From: Lysobacter concretionis Ko07 = DSM 16239
GTDB taxonomy: Bacteria; Pseudomonadota; Gammaproteobacteria; Xanthomonadales; Xanthomonadaceae
Length of the DNA stretch: 64,000 nucleotides
NCBI RefSeq assembly: GCF_000768345.1
Contig: NZ_AVPS01000007.1
Span: forward strand, 124,001-188,000
Direction: 5' to 3'
Position 1 is the stretch's first letter. Every line of letters starts with the position of its first letter. Positions 19,151 through 28,098 of the stretch are shown in pieces. Below the pieces are notes generated by a model. It was not told the DNA's origin and did no database searches. It saw nothing but the letters and a program-made list of their open reading frames with translations. The translations under genes were made by a program, and so were the position numbers.

Positions 19151-19771
19151 TCAGACGTCCGGATTGAGGGTGTAGGTCGCGTAGGTCGCCGCCTCGGCCA
19201 GGATGTGGCCGTGCATCGCGGCCATCGCCTCGGCGCCGGTGAAGCGGTCGGGCACCGGCAGGCGTTCGATATCCAGCGCGAACACGCGGAAGAAATACCG
19301 GTGCAGGCGCAGGTCGTTGGGCGGCGGGAATGCGCCGTCGTAGCCGTACCAGTCACCGGCCATCGTCGGGTCATCGGCGAACCAGCCGGTGTAGTCGTTC
19401 AGGCCCTGCCGCGACCCCGCCGGGCCGGCCGGAGCGGACTTGCCGTGCGGCACGATGCCGTCGCTGCAGGCCCCGGCGGCGATCTCGCGCACCTCGGCCG
19501 GAATATCGACCATCACCCAGTGGATGAAATCGCAGCGCGGCTGGTCGACCGGGATCGACACGCCGGCCTTGCCGACCATCTCCGGCACGGTCGGCACGTC
19601 CGGATCGACGCACAGCAGCGCAAAGGATTTCGTGCCCGCGGGCACGTCGTCCCAGGCCAGGTGCGGGTTGCGGTTGGGAGCGAAACCGAAGCCGTCGGCG
19701 GTCGGCTGGCCGGCGGCGAGCTCCACCGGCAGGGGCTGGTGACGCTGGAAGCTGTTGCTGCGGATGTGCAT
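19151..19771 (-). CDS. YbhB/YbcL-family (PEBP, Raf kinase inhibitor-like) protein
   Basis: The 206-residue protein shows the phosphatidylethanolamine-binding fold: NPHLAWDDVPAGTKSFALLCVDPDVP near residues 34-60, DFIHWVMVDIPAEVREI in the middle and LHRYFFRVFALDIERL toward the end. The Asp-Pro and His pocket residues of the family are present. It lacks a signal peptide, so it is cytosolic. Bacterial members have no settled function. The ATG at 19771 (MHIRSNSFQRHQPLP) is the standard opening; further upstream is unrelated sequence. Confidence 0.88.
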   Translation of the reverse strand: MHIRSNSFQRHQPLPVELAAGQPTADGFGFAPNRNPHLAWDDVPAGTKSFALLCVDPDVPTVPEMVGKAGVSIPVDQPRCDFIHWVMVDIPAEVREIAAGACSDGIVPHGKSAPAGPAGSRQGLNDYTGWFADDPTMAGDWYGYDGAFPPPNDLRLHRYFFRVFALDIERLPVPDRFTGAEAMAAMHGHILAEAATYATYTLNPDV

Positions 19772-19947
19772 GGCGGGCTCCGGGATGCGAGCGCACCAGT
19801 CTGCCAGAAGGCGTGGGATGGCCGGTTGGCACCCCACCCTTCCGCCGGGCGCGCTGGCGCAAGAGCTGGCCGGGATCGGGGAACGACGGGCAACAACCCG
19901 GTTGCCCGGACCTTCCTTTGCGCCACGCCTCCCGGCGCCGCCGGTTT

Positions 19948-22017
19948 CTAGTCCTGCGGGTAACCCAGCCGCACCGCCACCGGCGTGAGCAGCGCGAACG
20001 CATCGCCCAGCGGCTCGGCGAAATCGCGCCAGCGGCCCGCCGCCATGCGGTCCGGACCGAGCCGGCCCGGGGGCGCGTTGGCAACGCTGGTCTGCAGCGC
20101 GTTGGCGATCAGCTGGGCGATCGCGGCGGGGTCATTCTCGATGCCGTCCAGGCGCACCAGGTGGTGCGGCATCAGGTCTTTTTCGTGCAGCTCGGCCACC
20201 TGCTCCAGCACCCGGGCCAGCCAGCGGGCGGCCACTTCGGGAGACTCCAGCGCGAACGGCGCGGGCGAGCCGAACGCGATCCAGTCCAGCAGCATGTCGC
20301 GCGGGTCGCGCAGGGCGACCACCAGCAACGCCTCGGGCAGATGCTCCCGCAGTGCGAGCAACAGGGCGTTGTCCCACCACAGCAGCCAGTCGAACACCTG
20401 GCCGGGCTGGATCCCGCGGGCCGGCAGCGCGGCCTTCCATTCGCCGATCAGGCCGGCCGGATCGGCAGTGCCGCCGGACAGCGCATTGATGGTGAGGTAG
20501 CGCTGGAACAGGTCATTGGGCGGGGTCGGCCCGAAGCGGTCGCCATACAGCGGGGCGCCGGCGAGGTGCAGGGTGCCGGTGATGCGCTCGATCAGCGACC
20601 CCGGCGCGCCCCACAACAGCACCGCGGGTTGTGCCGGCCGCTCGCCAATGGTGATCTCGGGCCACTCGCGCGCGATGCTGGGCTCGGCCAGTGGCAGCCG
20701 CTGGGACACGACCTCGGCATGCAGCTCCGCCCAGGTCGCGACGGCCGCGGCGGGCTGGCCGGCGGCGTCGAAGGTGCGCCCCAGCAGTTGGCGCAGGTTG
20801 CGCCGGACCGACTCGTCGGGCGCGCGGGCGAGCAGCGCTTCGACATGGGACACCGCGGCGTCCGGATCGCGTTCCAGCAGGCGGTCGAGGATGCGCATCT
20901 CGGCGCGCGCGTGGCCGGGCTCCAGCTGGGTGATGCGGGTGGCCAATGCGTCGGCCTGCTCGGTTTCCCCGGCGACGTCGTGCACGGTGATCTGCGCTTC
21001 CAGTGCCTGCGCGCTGTCGGGCATCGCCTGCAGCCAGCGGGCGATCACCGCGCGCGCGGCATCGCCGGCGAACTCCTCGAACAGCAACCGGGCGCGCCAC
21101 AGGTCCACGTGCTGCGGATGCTCGGCCAGCAGCGCATCCAGCGTGCTGCGGGCATCGTCATCGGCGCCCAGCCGGCGCCAGGCTTCGGAGAGCGCCAGGA
21201 TCGTGCGGCGGTCGCCGGGCTGGGCCTGCAATGCCTGCTTCAGGTGATCGCGCGCGGCGTCGTTGCGGCCCGCTTCCAGCTCGAGCTCGCCGATCAGGCG
21301 ACGCAACGCGGGGGTCGCCTCCGGGTTGGCCAGCAACGGGGCGATCTCGTCGGCCGCCTCGCCCGGCCGGCCTTGCCGGCGCAGCAGGTCGGCGATCAGC
21401 GCGCGCAGCGGCATCGAGCCGGGATTGGCTTCAAGCACGCCGCGGAACGCCTGCTCGGCGAACGCGAAGTGGCCCTTGGCCAGGTAGGCGAAGCCCAGCG
21501 AATGGCGCAGGGTCGGCTCCTCCGGCCAGCGCTTGGACGCGCTGCCGAGGATCGCCAGCGCGCGGTCCGCATCGCCCCGACGCAATGCCAGGGTGCCTTC
21601 CAGTGCCGCGATCTGCGGATGCTCGGGCGCGATGCGCGCAGCGGTGCGGGTCAGCCGGTCGGCCTCGTCCAGATCGCCTCGGCCGAGCGCCAGCTGCGCC
21701 TGCACGATGTAGGCCGGGAACTGGTTCGGGTCCAGGCCGATGCTTTCCGCCAGCGCCGCCTGCGCCTCGTCGAGCTTGCGCTCGTGCAGCAGCAGGCCGG
21801 CGCGCTCCAGATGCAGGTCGGCGTCTTCGGGCGCGAGCTGGATCGCGTGGTCAATCGCGGCGATCGCGGCGTCGCGATCACCGGCCAGGCGCAATGCATT
21901 GGCGAGCAGGCGGTGCGCGGCGGCGTCCTGCGGCTGCTCGGCGACGGCGGTGCGGGCGGCGCCCAGGGCTTCGTCGGCGGCGCCGCGACGCAGGGCGTCG
22001 ATGATCGATTCGTACAT
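19948..22017 (-). CDS. TPR-repeat protein with C-terminal sulfotransferase-like domain
   Basis: The 689-residue protein has about 12-13 tandem TPR-type helix pairs from residue 5 to about 430 (for example AHRLLANALRLAGDRDAAIAAIDHAIQLAPEDADLHLERAG). An alpha/beta domain follows, opening with AVLLWGAPGSLIERITGTL and containing VVALRDPRDMLLDWIAFGSP. That strand pattern resembles the PAPS-binding regions of sulfotransferase-like TPR proteins. The true nucleotide-binding signature is weak, so catalytic activity is uncertain. There is no signal peptide. The frame stays open well upstream through the next gene, but the TPRs begin at the ATG at 22017 (MYESIIDALRRG). Confidence 0.75.
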   Translation of the reverse strand: MYESIIDALRRGAADEALGAARTAVAEQPQDAAAHRLLANALRLAGDRDAAIAAIDHAIQLAPEDADLHLERAGLLLHERKLDEAQAALAESIGLDPNQFPAYIVQAQLALGRGDLDEADRLTRTAARIAPEHPQIAALEGTLALRRGDADRALAILGSASKRWPEEPTLRHSLGFAYLAKGHFAFAEQAFRGVLEANPGSMPLRALIADLLRRQGRPGEAADEIAPLLANPEATPALRRLIGELELEAGRNDAARDHLKQALQAQPGDRRTILALSEAWRRLGADDDARSTLDALLAEHPQHVDLWRARLLFEEFAGDAARAVIARWLQAMPDSAQALEAQITVHDVAGETEQADALATRITQLEPGHARAEMRILDRLLERDPDAAVSHVEALLARAPDESVRRNLRQLLGRTFDAAGQPAAAVATWAELHAEVVSQRLPLAEPSIAREWPEITIGERPAQPAVLLWGAPGSLIERITGTLHLAGAPLYGDRFGPTPPNDLFQRYLTINALSGGTADPAGLIGEWKAALPARGIQPGQVFDWLLWWDNALLLALREHLPEALLVVALRDPRDMLLDWIAFGSPAPFALESPEVAARWLARVLEQVAELHEKDLMPHHLVRLDGIENDPAAIAQLIANALQTSVANAPPGRLGPDRMAAGRWRDFAEPLGDAFALLTPVAVRLGYPQD

Positions 22018-22100
22018 GGACTGCTGCTCGTGATTCGGGCGAATCGGCCATTGTAGCGATGCCACGCCAGCCCCGCCCGGCTGCGCCCGGCAATCCCGCC

Positions 22101-23087
22101 TCAGCTGGCGTCGGCCAGCCGCTGGGCGATCCAGCGCTCGCCGAACCCCTCCAGATGGCCGTTTTCCAGGAACCCGCAATGGCCGCCCCAGGGCGAGATC
22201 TCCAGCCGCGCGTCGGCCGGCAGGCGGGTGGCATTGAAATCGTCGATCGGGATCACCGGATCGTCGGCGGCCATCAGGATGCTGGCCGGCACCTGCAGCC
22301 CTGCCAAGCGGTCGCCGGCGATCGAGTAGCCGTCGAAGTAGCTTTCCAGCGAGCCGTAATCGGTATTGCGCTCGACCAGCCACTGCGTCAGCGGGCGCAT
22401 CCGCAGGCCCAGCACGTGGTCGTCGAAGTCGTACTGCTGCGGAAACAACGCGCGCTTGCGCTCCAGCGAGCGCCGCCATTTGTTCTCGAAATGGCGCATG
22501 TACGGGGAAAACCCCTGCTCCATCGCGTCCATCGTGCGCGAGGGATCCAGCAGCGGGCAGATCACCGCGACGTGCGCGATCGACAGCCCGGCCAGCGGCG
22601 CGCGCAGGGCCAGCCGCAGGGCGAAGTTGCCGCCCAGCGAATAGCCGCCGACGGTCAGCGGCCGCAGCGGAAAACGGCGGGCGATGTCCTGGGTGGCGTG
22701 CACCACCTCGTCGATGCGGTTGGAGTGGAACAGGCCTTCGTTGAGGTGGTGGGTGTCGCCGTGGTCGCGGAAGTTGAGCCGGAACACCTCGAACCCCAGC
22801 GCCAGCAGGCGCGCCGTGGTCAGCCGCATGTAGCTCGAGTCGACGCTGCCTTCCCAGCCGTGCAGCAACAGCGCCAGCCCGCGCGCGTCCACGCCGGGCA
22901 CGGCGCTGTGCAGACCCTGCAGGCGCACGCCGTTGCCGCCGTCGATCAGGTGGGCGGTGGTGACCGCGCCGCTGGCCGCCAGCTGGTGCTCGCCCATCCA
23001 CTGCCGCATGCCGCTGGAGCCCAGCATCGTCTGCAGGTGGGTATTGCGCAGCCAGCGCGGCGGACGGTAATCGGCGGCGGTCAACAT
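22101..23087 (-). CDS. YheT-type alpha/beta hydrolase
   Basis: The 328-residue enzyme opens with YRPPRWLRNTHLQTML, characteristic of the YheT/embryogenesis-associated hydrolase family. It has the oxyanion stretch LLLHGWEGSVDSSYMRL, the nucleophile elbow GGYSLGGNFALR with the catalytic serine, an acid in ILMAADDPVIPIDDF and the histidine in SPWGGHCGFLE. The length is normal and the substrate unknown. It sits 83 bp upstream of the TPR gene and 13 bp downstream of the acyltransferase gene on the same strand, so a three-gene operon is plausible. Confidence 0.87.
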   Translation of the reverse strand: MLTAADYRPPRWLRNTHLQTMLGSSGMRQWMGEHQLAASGAVTTAHLIDGGNGVRLQGLHSAVPGVDARGLALLLHGWEGSVDSSYMRLTTARLLALGFEVFRLNFRDHGDTHHLNEGLFHSNRIDEVVHATQDIARRFPLRPLTVGGYSLGGNFALRLALRAPLAGLSIAHVAVICPLLDPSRTMDAMEQGFSPYMRHFENKWRRSLERKRALFPQQYDFDDHVLGLRMRPLTQWLVERNTDYGSLESYFDGYSIAGDRLAGLQVPASILMAADDPVIPIDDFNATRLPADARLEISPWGGHCGFLENGHLEGFGERWIAQRLADAS

Positions 23088-23100
23088 CGGTGGATCCGGC

Positions 23101-23904
23101 TCAGCCGTTCATTGCCTCGAGGATACGCGCGCGGGCCAGTTCGGCGATGCGACGGCGGCCTTCGGTCTCGGTCGGCGCGATCGGGGCGAGGAAGTGGATC
23201 TCGGCCACGCGCGCGGGCTCACCGAGCAGGCGGATGAAGTTGCCGAGGAACCCCTCGCGCCGCGCGAACGCGACCACATGCTGCGCCGCGCCTTTTTCGC
23301 CGTACCGCAGCGCCACCGGCTGCACCAGCGCGCCGGCCTCGACCGCCGCCAGGAAGATGCGGGCGTGGAACGGACCGACCTCGCCGCCGTTGCGGGTACC
23401 GCCCTCGGGAAACACGCCGACCGAGCGGCCCTCGCGCAGGCGCGCCAGCATCTCCTGCAGCACGCCGCCGAGGGACTCGGTACTGCCGCGGGCGTGGAAG
23501 ATCGTTTCCGCGCGCCCGGCCAGCCAGCCGACCAGCGGCCAGCCCTGGATCTCGCGCTTGGCCACCAGGCCCATCATCTGCTGGCTGTGCAGGGCGACGA
23601 TGTCGATCCAGCTGACGTGGTTGGCGACGAACATCGTCCCGCCCGGCAGCGGCGTGCCGATCCGGCGCAGGCGGAAACCGAACACCCGCATCAGGCCGGC
23701 CGACCAGGCCCGGATCACCCGGTAGTCGAGGCGCTCGTCGCCGAGCCGCATTCCGCGCGTGAGCGGGCTGATCAGCACCAGCACGATCGGCAGGTCGACC
23801 AGCAGGTGCCACAACAGCATCGGCACCCGGTAGAGGTAGCGGAAAGCGCGCGCCAACGGCGCTGGGCGCGCCGCGACGCCGACGGGAGTCTGCGGCGTAT
23901 TCAT
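23101..23904 (-). CDS. 1-acyl-sn-glycerol-3-phosphate acyltransferase-like (PlsC family)
   Basis: The 267-residue membrane-associated acyltransferase has an N-terminal hydrophobic helix (about 28-46) and the family blocks NHVSWID (the HX4D catalytic motif) and FPEGGTRNGG (glycerophosphate-binding). It would acylate lysophosphatidate or a related lysolipid at the inner membrane. Xanthomonads often carry several paralogues, so it may be a secondary or ornithine-lipid type enzyme. It is upstream of the YheT hydrolase on the same strand with a 13-bp gap. Confidence 0.87.
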   Translation of the reverse strand: MNTPQTPVGVAARPAPLARAFRYLYRVPMLLWHLLVDLPIVLVLISPLTRGMRLGDERLDYRVIRAWSAGLMRVFGFRLRRIGTPLPGGTMFVANHVSWIDIVALHSQQMMGLVAKREIQGWPLVGWLAGRAETIFHARGSTESLGGVLQEMLARLREGRSVGVFPEGGTRNGGEVGPFHARIFLAAVEAGALVQPVALRYGEKGAAQHVVAFARREGFLGNFIRLLGEPARVAEIHFLAPIAPTETEGRRRIAELARARILEAMNG

Positions 23905-24021
23905 GGGGGTGAACGATACAGGGCAGCGTGGTGAAACGGTGCCGCGGTCACGGTGGAATCCGACGGCAGGTCCGCCATGGAGTCCCGTCCTGGACCGGGT
24001 GAAGCAACCGATCCCGCAGCG

Positions 24022-24519
24022 CTACGCGCCACCCGCCGCCACGACCGCCAGCGTCAGCCGGGAAATGCATGCCAGCCGGCCGTGCTCGTCCTCGATCCGG
24101 ATCTCCCACACCTGCGTGCGGCCGCCCACATGGACCGCGCGGGCGGTGCCGGTGACCAGCCCGCTGCGCACACCGCGCACGTGGTTGGCGTTGATCTCGA
24201 TGCCGACGCAGACGCTGCCTTCGGGCACGCACTGGTTGCCGGCGCTGCTGCCCAGGGTTTCGGCGAACAGCACCGAGGCGCCGCCGTGAAGCAGGCCGTA
24301 AGGCTGCCGGGTGCGCTCATCGACCGGCATGGTGCCGCGCAGGTAATCGGGCCCGACCTCGGTGAAAACGATGCCCAGCGCCGCGATCGCGGTGTCGCGG
24401 GAAAGCCCGTTGAGGTGTTCGGGACTGGTGGGGCGACGGAACAGGCTGGCCGGGCCGGGGTCGGCTGACGGGCTGGCCGCTGTCGGAATCTGGAGGGGGG
24501 TCTTGGCGGATGCGTTCAT
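24022..24519 (-). CDS. PaaI/MenI-type hotdog thioesterase
   Basis: The 165-residue protein carries the hotdog signature GLLHGGASVLFAETLGSSAG, with the catalytic-acid position in the central helix, and the strand VGIEINANHVRGVRSG. This is the family of PaaI, EntH and 1,4-dihydroxy-2-naphthoyl-CoA thioesterases. The roughly 35-residue N-terminal extension is Ala/Pro/Ser-rich. The start is set at the ATG at 24519 (MNASAKTPLQIP). Its acyl-CoA substrate cannot be told from sequence. It stands alone, 118 bp from the acyltransferase gene upstream. Confidence 0.83.
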   Translation of the reverse strand: MNASAKTPLQIPTAASPSADPGPASLFRRPTSPEHLNGLSRDTAIAALGIVFTEVGPDYLRGTMPVDERTRQPYGLLHGGASVLFAETLGSSAGNQCVPEGSVCVGIEINANHVRGVRSGLVTGTARAVHVGGRTQVWEIRIEDEHGRLACISRLTLAVVAAGGA

Positions 24520-24664
24520 CGGACGACGATAGCCGACGCTCCGCGCTGCTTCCATGTCGGCGCAGGCCGGTCGCCGCGTGGGCGTCCTGGCAACTGCGCC
24601 GATCCTGTGTACTTCGGTGTTGCGACTTGCAACCGCAGGCTGCGGCTTGTGCGGACGACGGGGG

Positions 24665-24901
24665 TCAGCTGATGCGGAACATGGACGACCTGGAACCGAA
24701 TCCACTGCGCCGCGAGCGATTGAGGTAGGTGCCGCCACCGGTGTAGTAACCCGCTGCCTGCTGGCTGCTGCGACGACGCGGCTCGTACTGTGCCTGGGGG
24801 GTGTTCGCCAGGGCAGCCTGGCCGGCAGAGGTGGCGGCGGAAACCGGGGCGATGGCGGCCGGGTTCTGACGCGTGGCGATGGAAACAATTGAACGTTTCA
24901 T
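24665..24901 (-). CDS. small basic protein of unknown function (78 aa)
   Basis: The 78-residue product is rich in Ser, Ala, Arg and Gly. It has an Ala-rich first half without a signal peptide or transmembrane segment and a Tyr/Gly/Arg-rich second half (GYYTGGGTYLNRSRRSGFGS), ending SSMFRIS. Translation is well supported: AAGGAG lies 5 nt before the ATG, and TATAAT lies further up in an unusually AT-rich leader for this region. It resembles the next small gene (24980-25222) mainly at the extreme C-terminus. No function can be assigned. A nucleic-acid-binding or processed peptide precursor is possible, but nothing proves either. Confidence 0.7.
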   Translation of the reverse strand: MKRSIVSIATRQNPAAIAPVSAATSAGQAALANTPQAQYEPRRRSSQQAAGYYTGGGTYLNRSRRSGFGSRSSMFRIS

Positions 24902-24906
24902 TTTTT

Positions 24907-24950
24907 CTCCTTAAATGTAATGTTTACAGTGATTTAGCGCGCTGATTATA
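24907..24950 (-). promoter_or_regulatory. promoter -10 and strong ribosome site of the 78-aa gene
   Basis: On the minus strand TATAAT (24950-24945) is a perfect -10, and the AT-rich leader ends with AAGGAG (24912-24907), 5 nt before the ATG at 24901. A -35 is weak: ATTCAT lies about 16 bp upstream. The low GC of the leader stands out from the surroundings and suggests high, constitutive-type expression. Confidence 0.7.
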
Positions 24951-24979
24951 GCAGACCCGGACATTTATGAATAGGGGCA

Positions 24980-25222
24980 TCAAGCAAACCTGAACAGGCT
25001 TGTCGCGGTGTTGTTCACATAGCTCGGAGTCCGCTGGTAGCGGTCGTTGCCGGCGTAGCCGCTGCTGTTGCCGTAGCCAACGCCGAAGTCGCGCTCCCGC
25101 TGGATGGCACGGCGCACCGGGGCCACGGCGCGGATGGAGCGGGCGGTATCGATCGCAATCGCGAGGTCGGCAGCCGAGAGGGCGCGGGAAGCGAAGTGGC
25201 GGGTGGTGGTGTGGGCATTCAT
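24980..25222 (-). CDS. small protein of unknown function (80 aa)
   Basis: This 80-residue protein opens MNAHTTTRHFASRALSAADL. A helical Ala/Arg-rich stretch (DTARSIRAVAPVRRAIQRER) precedes a Gly/Tyr/Asn-rich tail (FGVGYGNSSGYAGNDRYQR), and it ends ATSLFRFA. Its last residues fit the same pattern (S, M/L, F, R, I/F, S/A) as the 78-aa neighbour 78 bp downstream, and both have a Gly/Tyr/Arg-rich penultimate region. The two may be diverged duplicates. A weak AGGA ribosome site precedes the ATG. The frame is open further upstream, but that part looks non-coding. Confidence 0.6.
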   Translation of the reverse strand: MNAHTTTRHFASRALSAADLAIAIDTARSIRAVAPVRRAIQRERDFGVGYGNSSGYAGNDRYQRTPSYVNNTATSLFRFA

Positions 25223-25488
25223 GGCGGCGGTTCCTGCTGTAGTGGTTTGGTGTGCTGGTAATCTACAACACCTAGCCAGGTGCGCCATAGGCCGGAAGTC
25301 ACCCCGTACCGGGCGCTTCAGGTGCCATTGGGTATTGCGAAATGCCGCCAGGGTCGGCGCAAGCGAAGTGCCCCGCCCGTTTGCCCGCTGGCCAGGTGCC
25401 GCAGTGGCCACACACACAGGCGACCTGGTGCCTCCCGGATCACCGCACGGCATCAGCGAGTACGACGGGCCATGCCGCCGGACAACCG

Positions 25489-27420
25489 CTACAGGATCGG
25501 GGCGAGGCCGGCACCGAACGCGGTGAACAGGCGGGTCGGCAGGCCTTTCAGGGCCATGTTGACCTCGGGGAAGTCGCCGACCGGGCGATAGCACTGGCGG
25601 AAGCGGGGATGGTCGGGCGGCAACGGCTCCGGGCAATCCGCGCCGGGCACGAACTCGTAGCTGGTCGCGTAGCGCATCGGCCACAGGTCGAACACCGGCA
25701 GGTACTCGGAGAGCTTGCCGATCGAGTACTCCAGTCCCCACAGCACCGGCGGCTTGTCACGCGGCGCGATCACCCACGAGTTGGCCGGGCTGATGTCGCG
25801 CCGGATGCTGGCGGCCAGCTCGCCCGCAAACGCCGCATCGCGGATCACCACCGCGCTCTCGGTGTTGTAGGTGTCGCCGCGCGGATCGAAGTTGTGGGTG
25901 CCGACCACCCCGACCCGGTCGTCGATGACCAGCGACTTGGCGTGCATGCCGATGCGCACGCCGGCGCGCTTCAGCGGCACCGGCTCGTTGGAGTACCGGC
26001 GCAGGTAGCGGGTGGCGCCGTACTCGGTGTTCAACGGCCGGCGGTAGCGCGCCGAACTCAGCACGCTGGCGCGATCCGGCGCCGCGGTGGCGGGCGGCGC
26101 AACCGGTGTCTCCACGTACTCGGGCAGGAACGCGCCGGTCGCGTCCAGGTCGATCGGCGCGTCTTCGGGGAACGGCTTGTACTCGTAGATATGGAAACCG
26201 AAATCACGCAGGTAACGTCGCTTGTACTTGTACGACAGCGCGTAGGCGATGAATGCATCGGTGGCCGCCAGCGAGTTGGTCGAGACCACGATCCGGGGCG
26301 GATCGGGGCGCTCGTGCAGCCGCTCGAACAATTGTTGCGCCGGCTTCGACAGCACCAGGTACGGCGTCTGCAGCAACACTTCGTGCCGGGCCGACTCGAT
26401 CAGCTGCACCAGCGAACGCGAGGCCGTCGCGTGCTCCAGCGGGGAGTCGGCATGATGCTTGTCGGGGCCGTCGGACACGTACTCCACCGCGCCCACGGCC
26501 AGTGCGTGATCGACCAGCCGGGTCTGCACCAGGATCGCGTCGCTGGCGTCCTCGCGCATCGCCTCGGCCCGTTCGGGCCGCTTGAAATCATGCGCATGCA
26601 GGGCTGGCACGCCGTTGGCCAGCAGGCTCCTGCCGACATCGACCAGCCGCTGTGGCGGCACGCTGCGGCGATTGCTCCAGAACGCCTCGAAGTCCACCGC
26701 CATCTCACGCGCGACCGGGCCGGCGACCAGCAGGTCGCGATCGCGGAAGTCGTACTGGTCGTCCCAGTCGTAGTAATCGTCCTGGTAGTTGCGTCCGCCG
26801 GTGATGCCGACCGCGCCATCGACCAGTAGCAGCTTGGTGTGCATGCGCTGGTTGAGCTGGCGCCAGCAGCACGCCGCGGCGATCAGGTACTGCGGGTAGG
26901 TGACCCGCGCGCGGCCCAGCACCGGGTTGTACAGCCGGACCTGGAAGTTCCGGTGCACGCCGCTCAGCGCGGCCAGGGTTTCCACGCTCTGCATCGCCGC
27001 CAGCTGGTCCATCAGCAGCCGCACCCGCACCCCGCGGCGCGCGGCGACCAGCAGCTCGTCGAGCACCAGCCGGCCGGCATCGTCCTCGTCGTAGATGTAG
27101 GTCTGCAGGTCGATGGTGGTGGTCGCGCTGCGGATCAGGTTGACCCGTGCCAGCATCGCGTCGGTGCCGCGGTCGAGGATCAGCGCGTAATGGCGCGGCT
27201 GCTCCGGGGTCGTCACGCTGAAGGCCTGGCCGGCCAGCCGGCGCAACGGCGAGGGCTGCGCGCAGGCGTCGCGCGCGGCGCAGGTCGACTCGCCGGAACG
27301 TGCCTCCAGCGCGATCGCGGCGGCACGGTCGGCCTGTTGCGGCGTCAGCGTCGCGCAGGCGGCCAGCAGCAATGCCGGCAGCACGGCGGCCAGTCGCCGG
27401 ATCGGCGCGACCACGCTCAC
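25489..27420 (-). CDS. phospholipase D-family lipoprotein (cardiolipin synthase-like)
   Basis: The 643-residue protein begins with a lipoprotein signal (LPALLLAACATL). It then has two phospholipase D active-site repeats: HTKLLLVDGAVGITGGRN, and HAKSLVIDDRVGVVGTHNFD, each with the H-K-D triad. The paired HKD domains suggest a phosphatidyltransferase or phospholipase acting at the periplasmic face of the envelope. This periplasmic-lipoprotein PLD architecture is common in proteobacteria and is distinct from the membrane-spanning ClsA. Translation starts at the GTG at 27420, which lies in the last copy of a 14-bp tandem repeat shared with the end of the upstream gene. A second frame open on the opposite strand is a shadow. 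Confidence 0.85.
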   Translation of the reverse strand: MSVVAPIRRLAAVLPALLLAACATLTPQQADRAAAIALEARSGESTCAARDACAQPSPLRRLAGQAFSVTTPEQPRHYALILDRGTDAMLARVNLIRSATTTIDLQTYIYDEDDAGRLVLDELLVAARRGVRVRLLMDQLAAMQSVETLAALSGVHRNFQVRLYNPVLGRARVTYPQYLIAAACCWRQLNQRMHTKLLLVDGAVGITGGRNYQDDYYDWDDQYDFRDRDLLVAGPVAREMAVDFEAFWSNRRSVPPQRLVDVGRSLLANGVPALHAHDFKRPERAEAMREDASDAILVQTRLVDHALAVGAVEYVSDGPDKHHADSPLEHATASRSLVQLIESARHEVLLQTPYLVLSKPAQQLFERLHERPDPPRIVVSTNSLAATDAFIAYALSYKYKRRYLRDFGFHIYEYKPFPEDAPIDLDATGAFLPEYVETPVAPPATAAPDRASVLSSARYRRPLNTEYGATRYLRRYSNEPVPLKRAGVRIGMHAKSLVIDDRVGVVGTHNFDPRGDTYNTESAVVIRDAAFAGELAASIRRDISPANSWVIAPRDKPPVLWGLEYSIGKLSEYLPVFDLWPMRYATSYEFVPGADCPEPLPPDHPRFRQCYRPVGDFPEVNMALKGLPTRLFTAFGAGLAPIL

Positions 27421-27448
27421 GGCACCACGCTCACGGCACCACGCTCAC
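27408..27448. repeat. 14-bp tandem repeat bridging the yceI stop and the PLD start
   Basis: GGCACCACGCTCAC occurs at 27421-27434 and 27435-27448. A slightly changed copy lies at 27408-27420. On the coding strand the first copy supplies the TGA of the YceI gene and the last supplies the GTG start of the PLD gene. The duplication therefore lengthened the junction between two adjacent genes. Confidence 0.8.
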
Positions 27449-28098
27449 GGCAGCGCGTCCGGCAACCGCTCGTCCTGCAGCCGCACGCGCAGGGTGAAGC
27501 GGACCCGATCGGCCAGCACCAGGCGCAGGCCGTCGATGCCGTAGTTGCTGCGGTCGACACTGCCGCTGGCAATGGCGTCGCAGTCGCGACCGGGTCGCGA
27601 ACAGGTGGTCGGGGCGACGACGAAGGTCTCCCGGCGGCTGATGCCGTGCATGGTCAACCGGCCACGCAGCAGGCCGCCGTCATGACCCAGCGCGGCGTCG
27701 TGAGGTTCGGACACGAACTCGATGTCCGGATAACGGGCCGCATCGAAGAACCCCTCGCCGCGCGCCAGTTCGGCATAGCGCGCGGAGCCTTCGACCTCCA
27801 CCGCGGCGGTCGCCAGGCGGATCCGGATCTGGCTGCGGCCATCGGGCAGCGCCAGCACCACGCCCTCGTAGACCGGGAACCGGCCGCGCACGCGCTGGCC
27901 CCAACGGGTACGCAGCTCGAAGCCGAATGCGGTGTGCGCCGGGTCGAACACGGACACGCCGGTGCGGTCGTCGACCTCGGCCGGGGCGACAACGGCGTAT
28001 TCCGCCACCGCGGTCCCGGCCTGCGACGGCGCCGCCGGCCATGCCAGCAGTCCCAACGCAATCCAGCCAAACAGGTTCCGTCTGGAAGTCACGGCCAC
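27445..28098 (-). CDS. YceI-family periplasmic protein
   Basis: The 217-residue protein has a Sec signal peptide (about 1-28, ending PAAPSQAG). The rest is a YceI lipocalin-like barrel: FDPAHTAFGFELRTRWGQRVRGRFP, SARYAELARGEGFFDAARYPDIEFVSE and GRLTMHGISRRETFVV. YceI proteins bind isoprenoid chains in a hydrophobic pocket. The first 10 bp overlap the end of the SixA-like gene. The C-terminal part has a cysteine pair (CSRPGRDC), uncommon in the family and possibly a disulfide. Confidence 0.87.
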   Translation of the reverse strand: MAVTSRRNLFGWIALGLLAWPAAPSQAGTAVAEYAVVAPAEVDDRTGVSVFDPAHTAFGFELRTRWGQRVRGRFPVYEGVVLALPDGRSQIRIRLATAAVEVEGSARYAELARGEGFFDAARYPDIEFVSEPHDAALGHDGGLLRGRLTMHGISRRETFVVAPTTCSRPGRDCDAIASGSVDRSNYGIDGLRLVLADRVRFTLRVRLQDERLPDALP

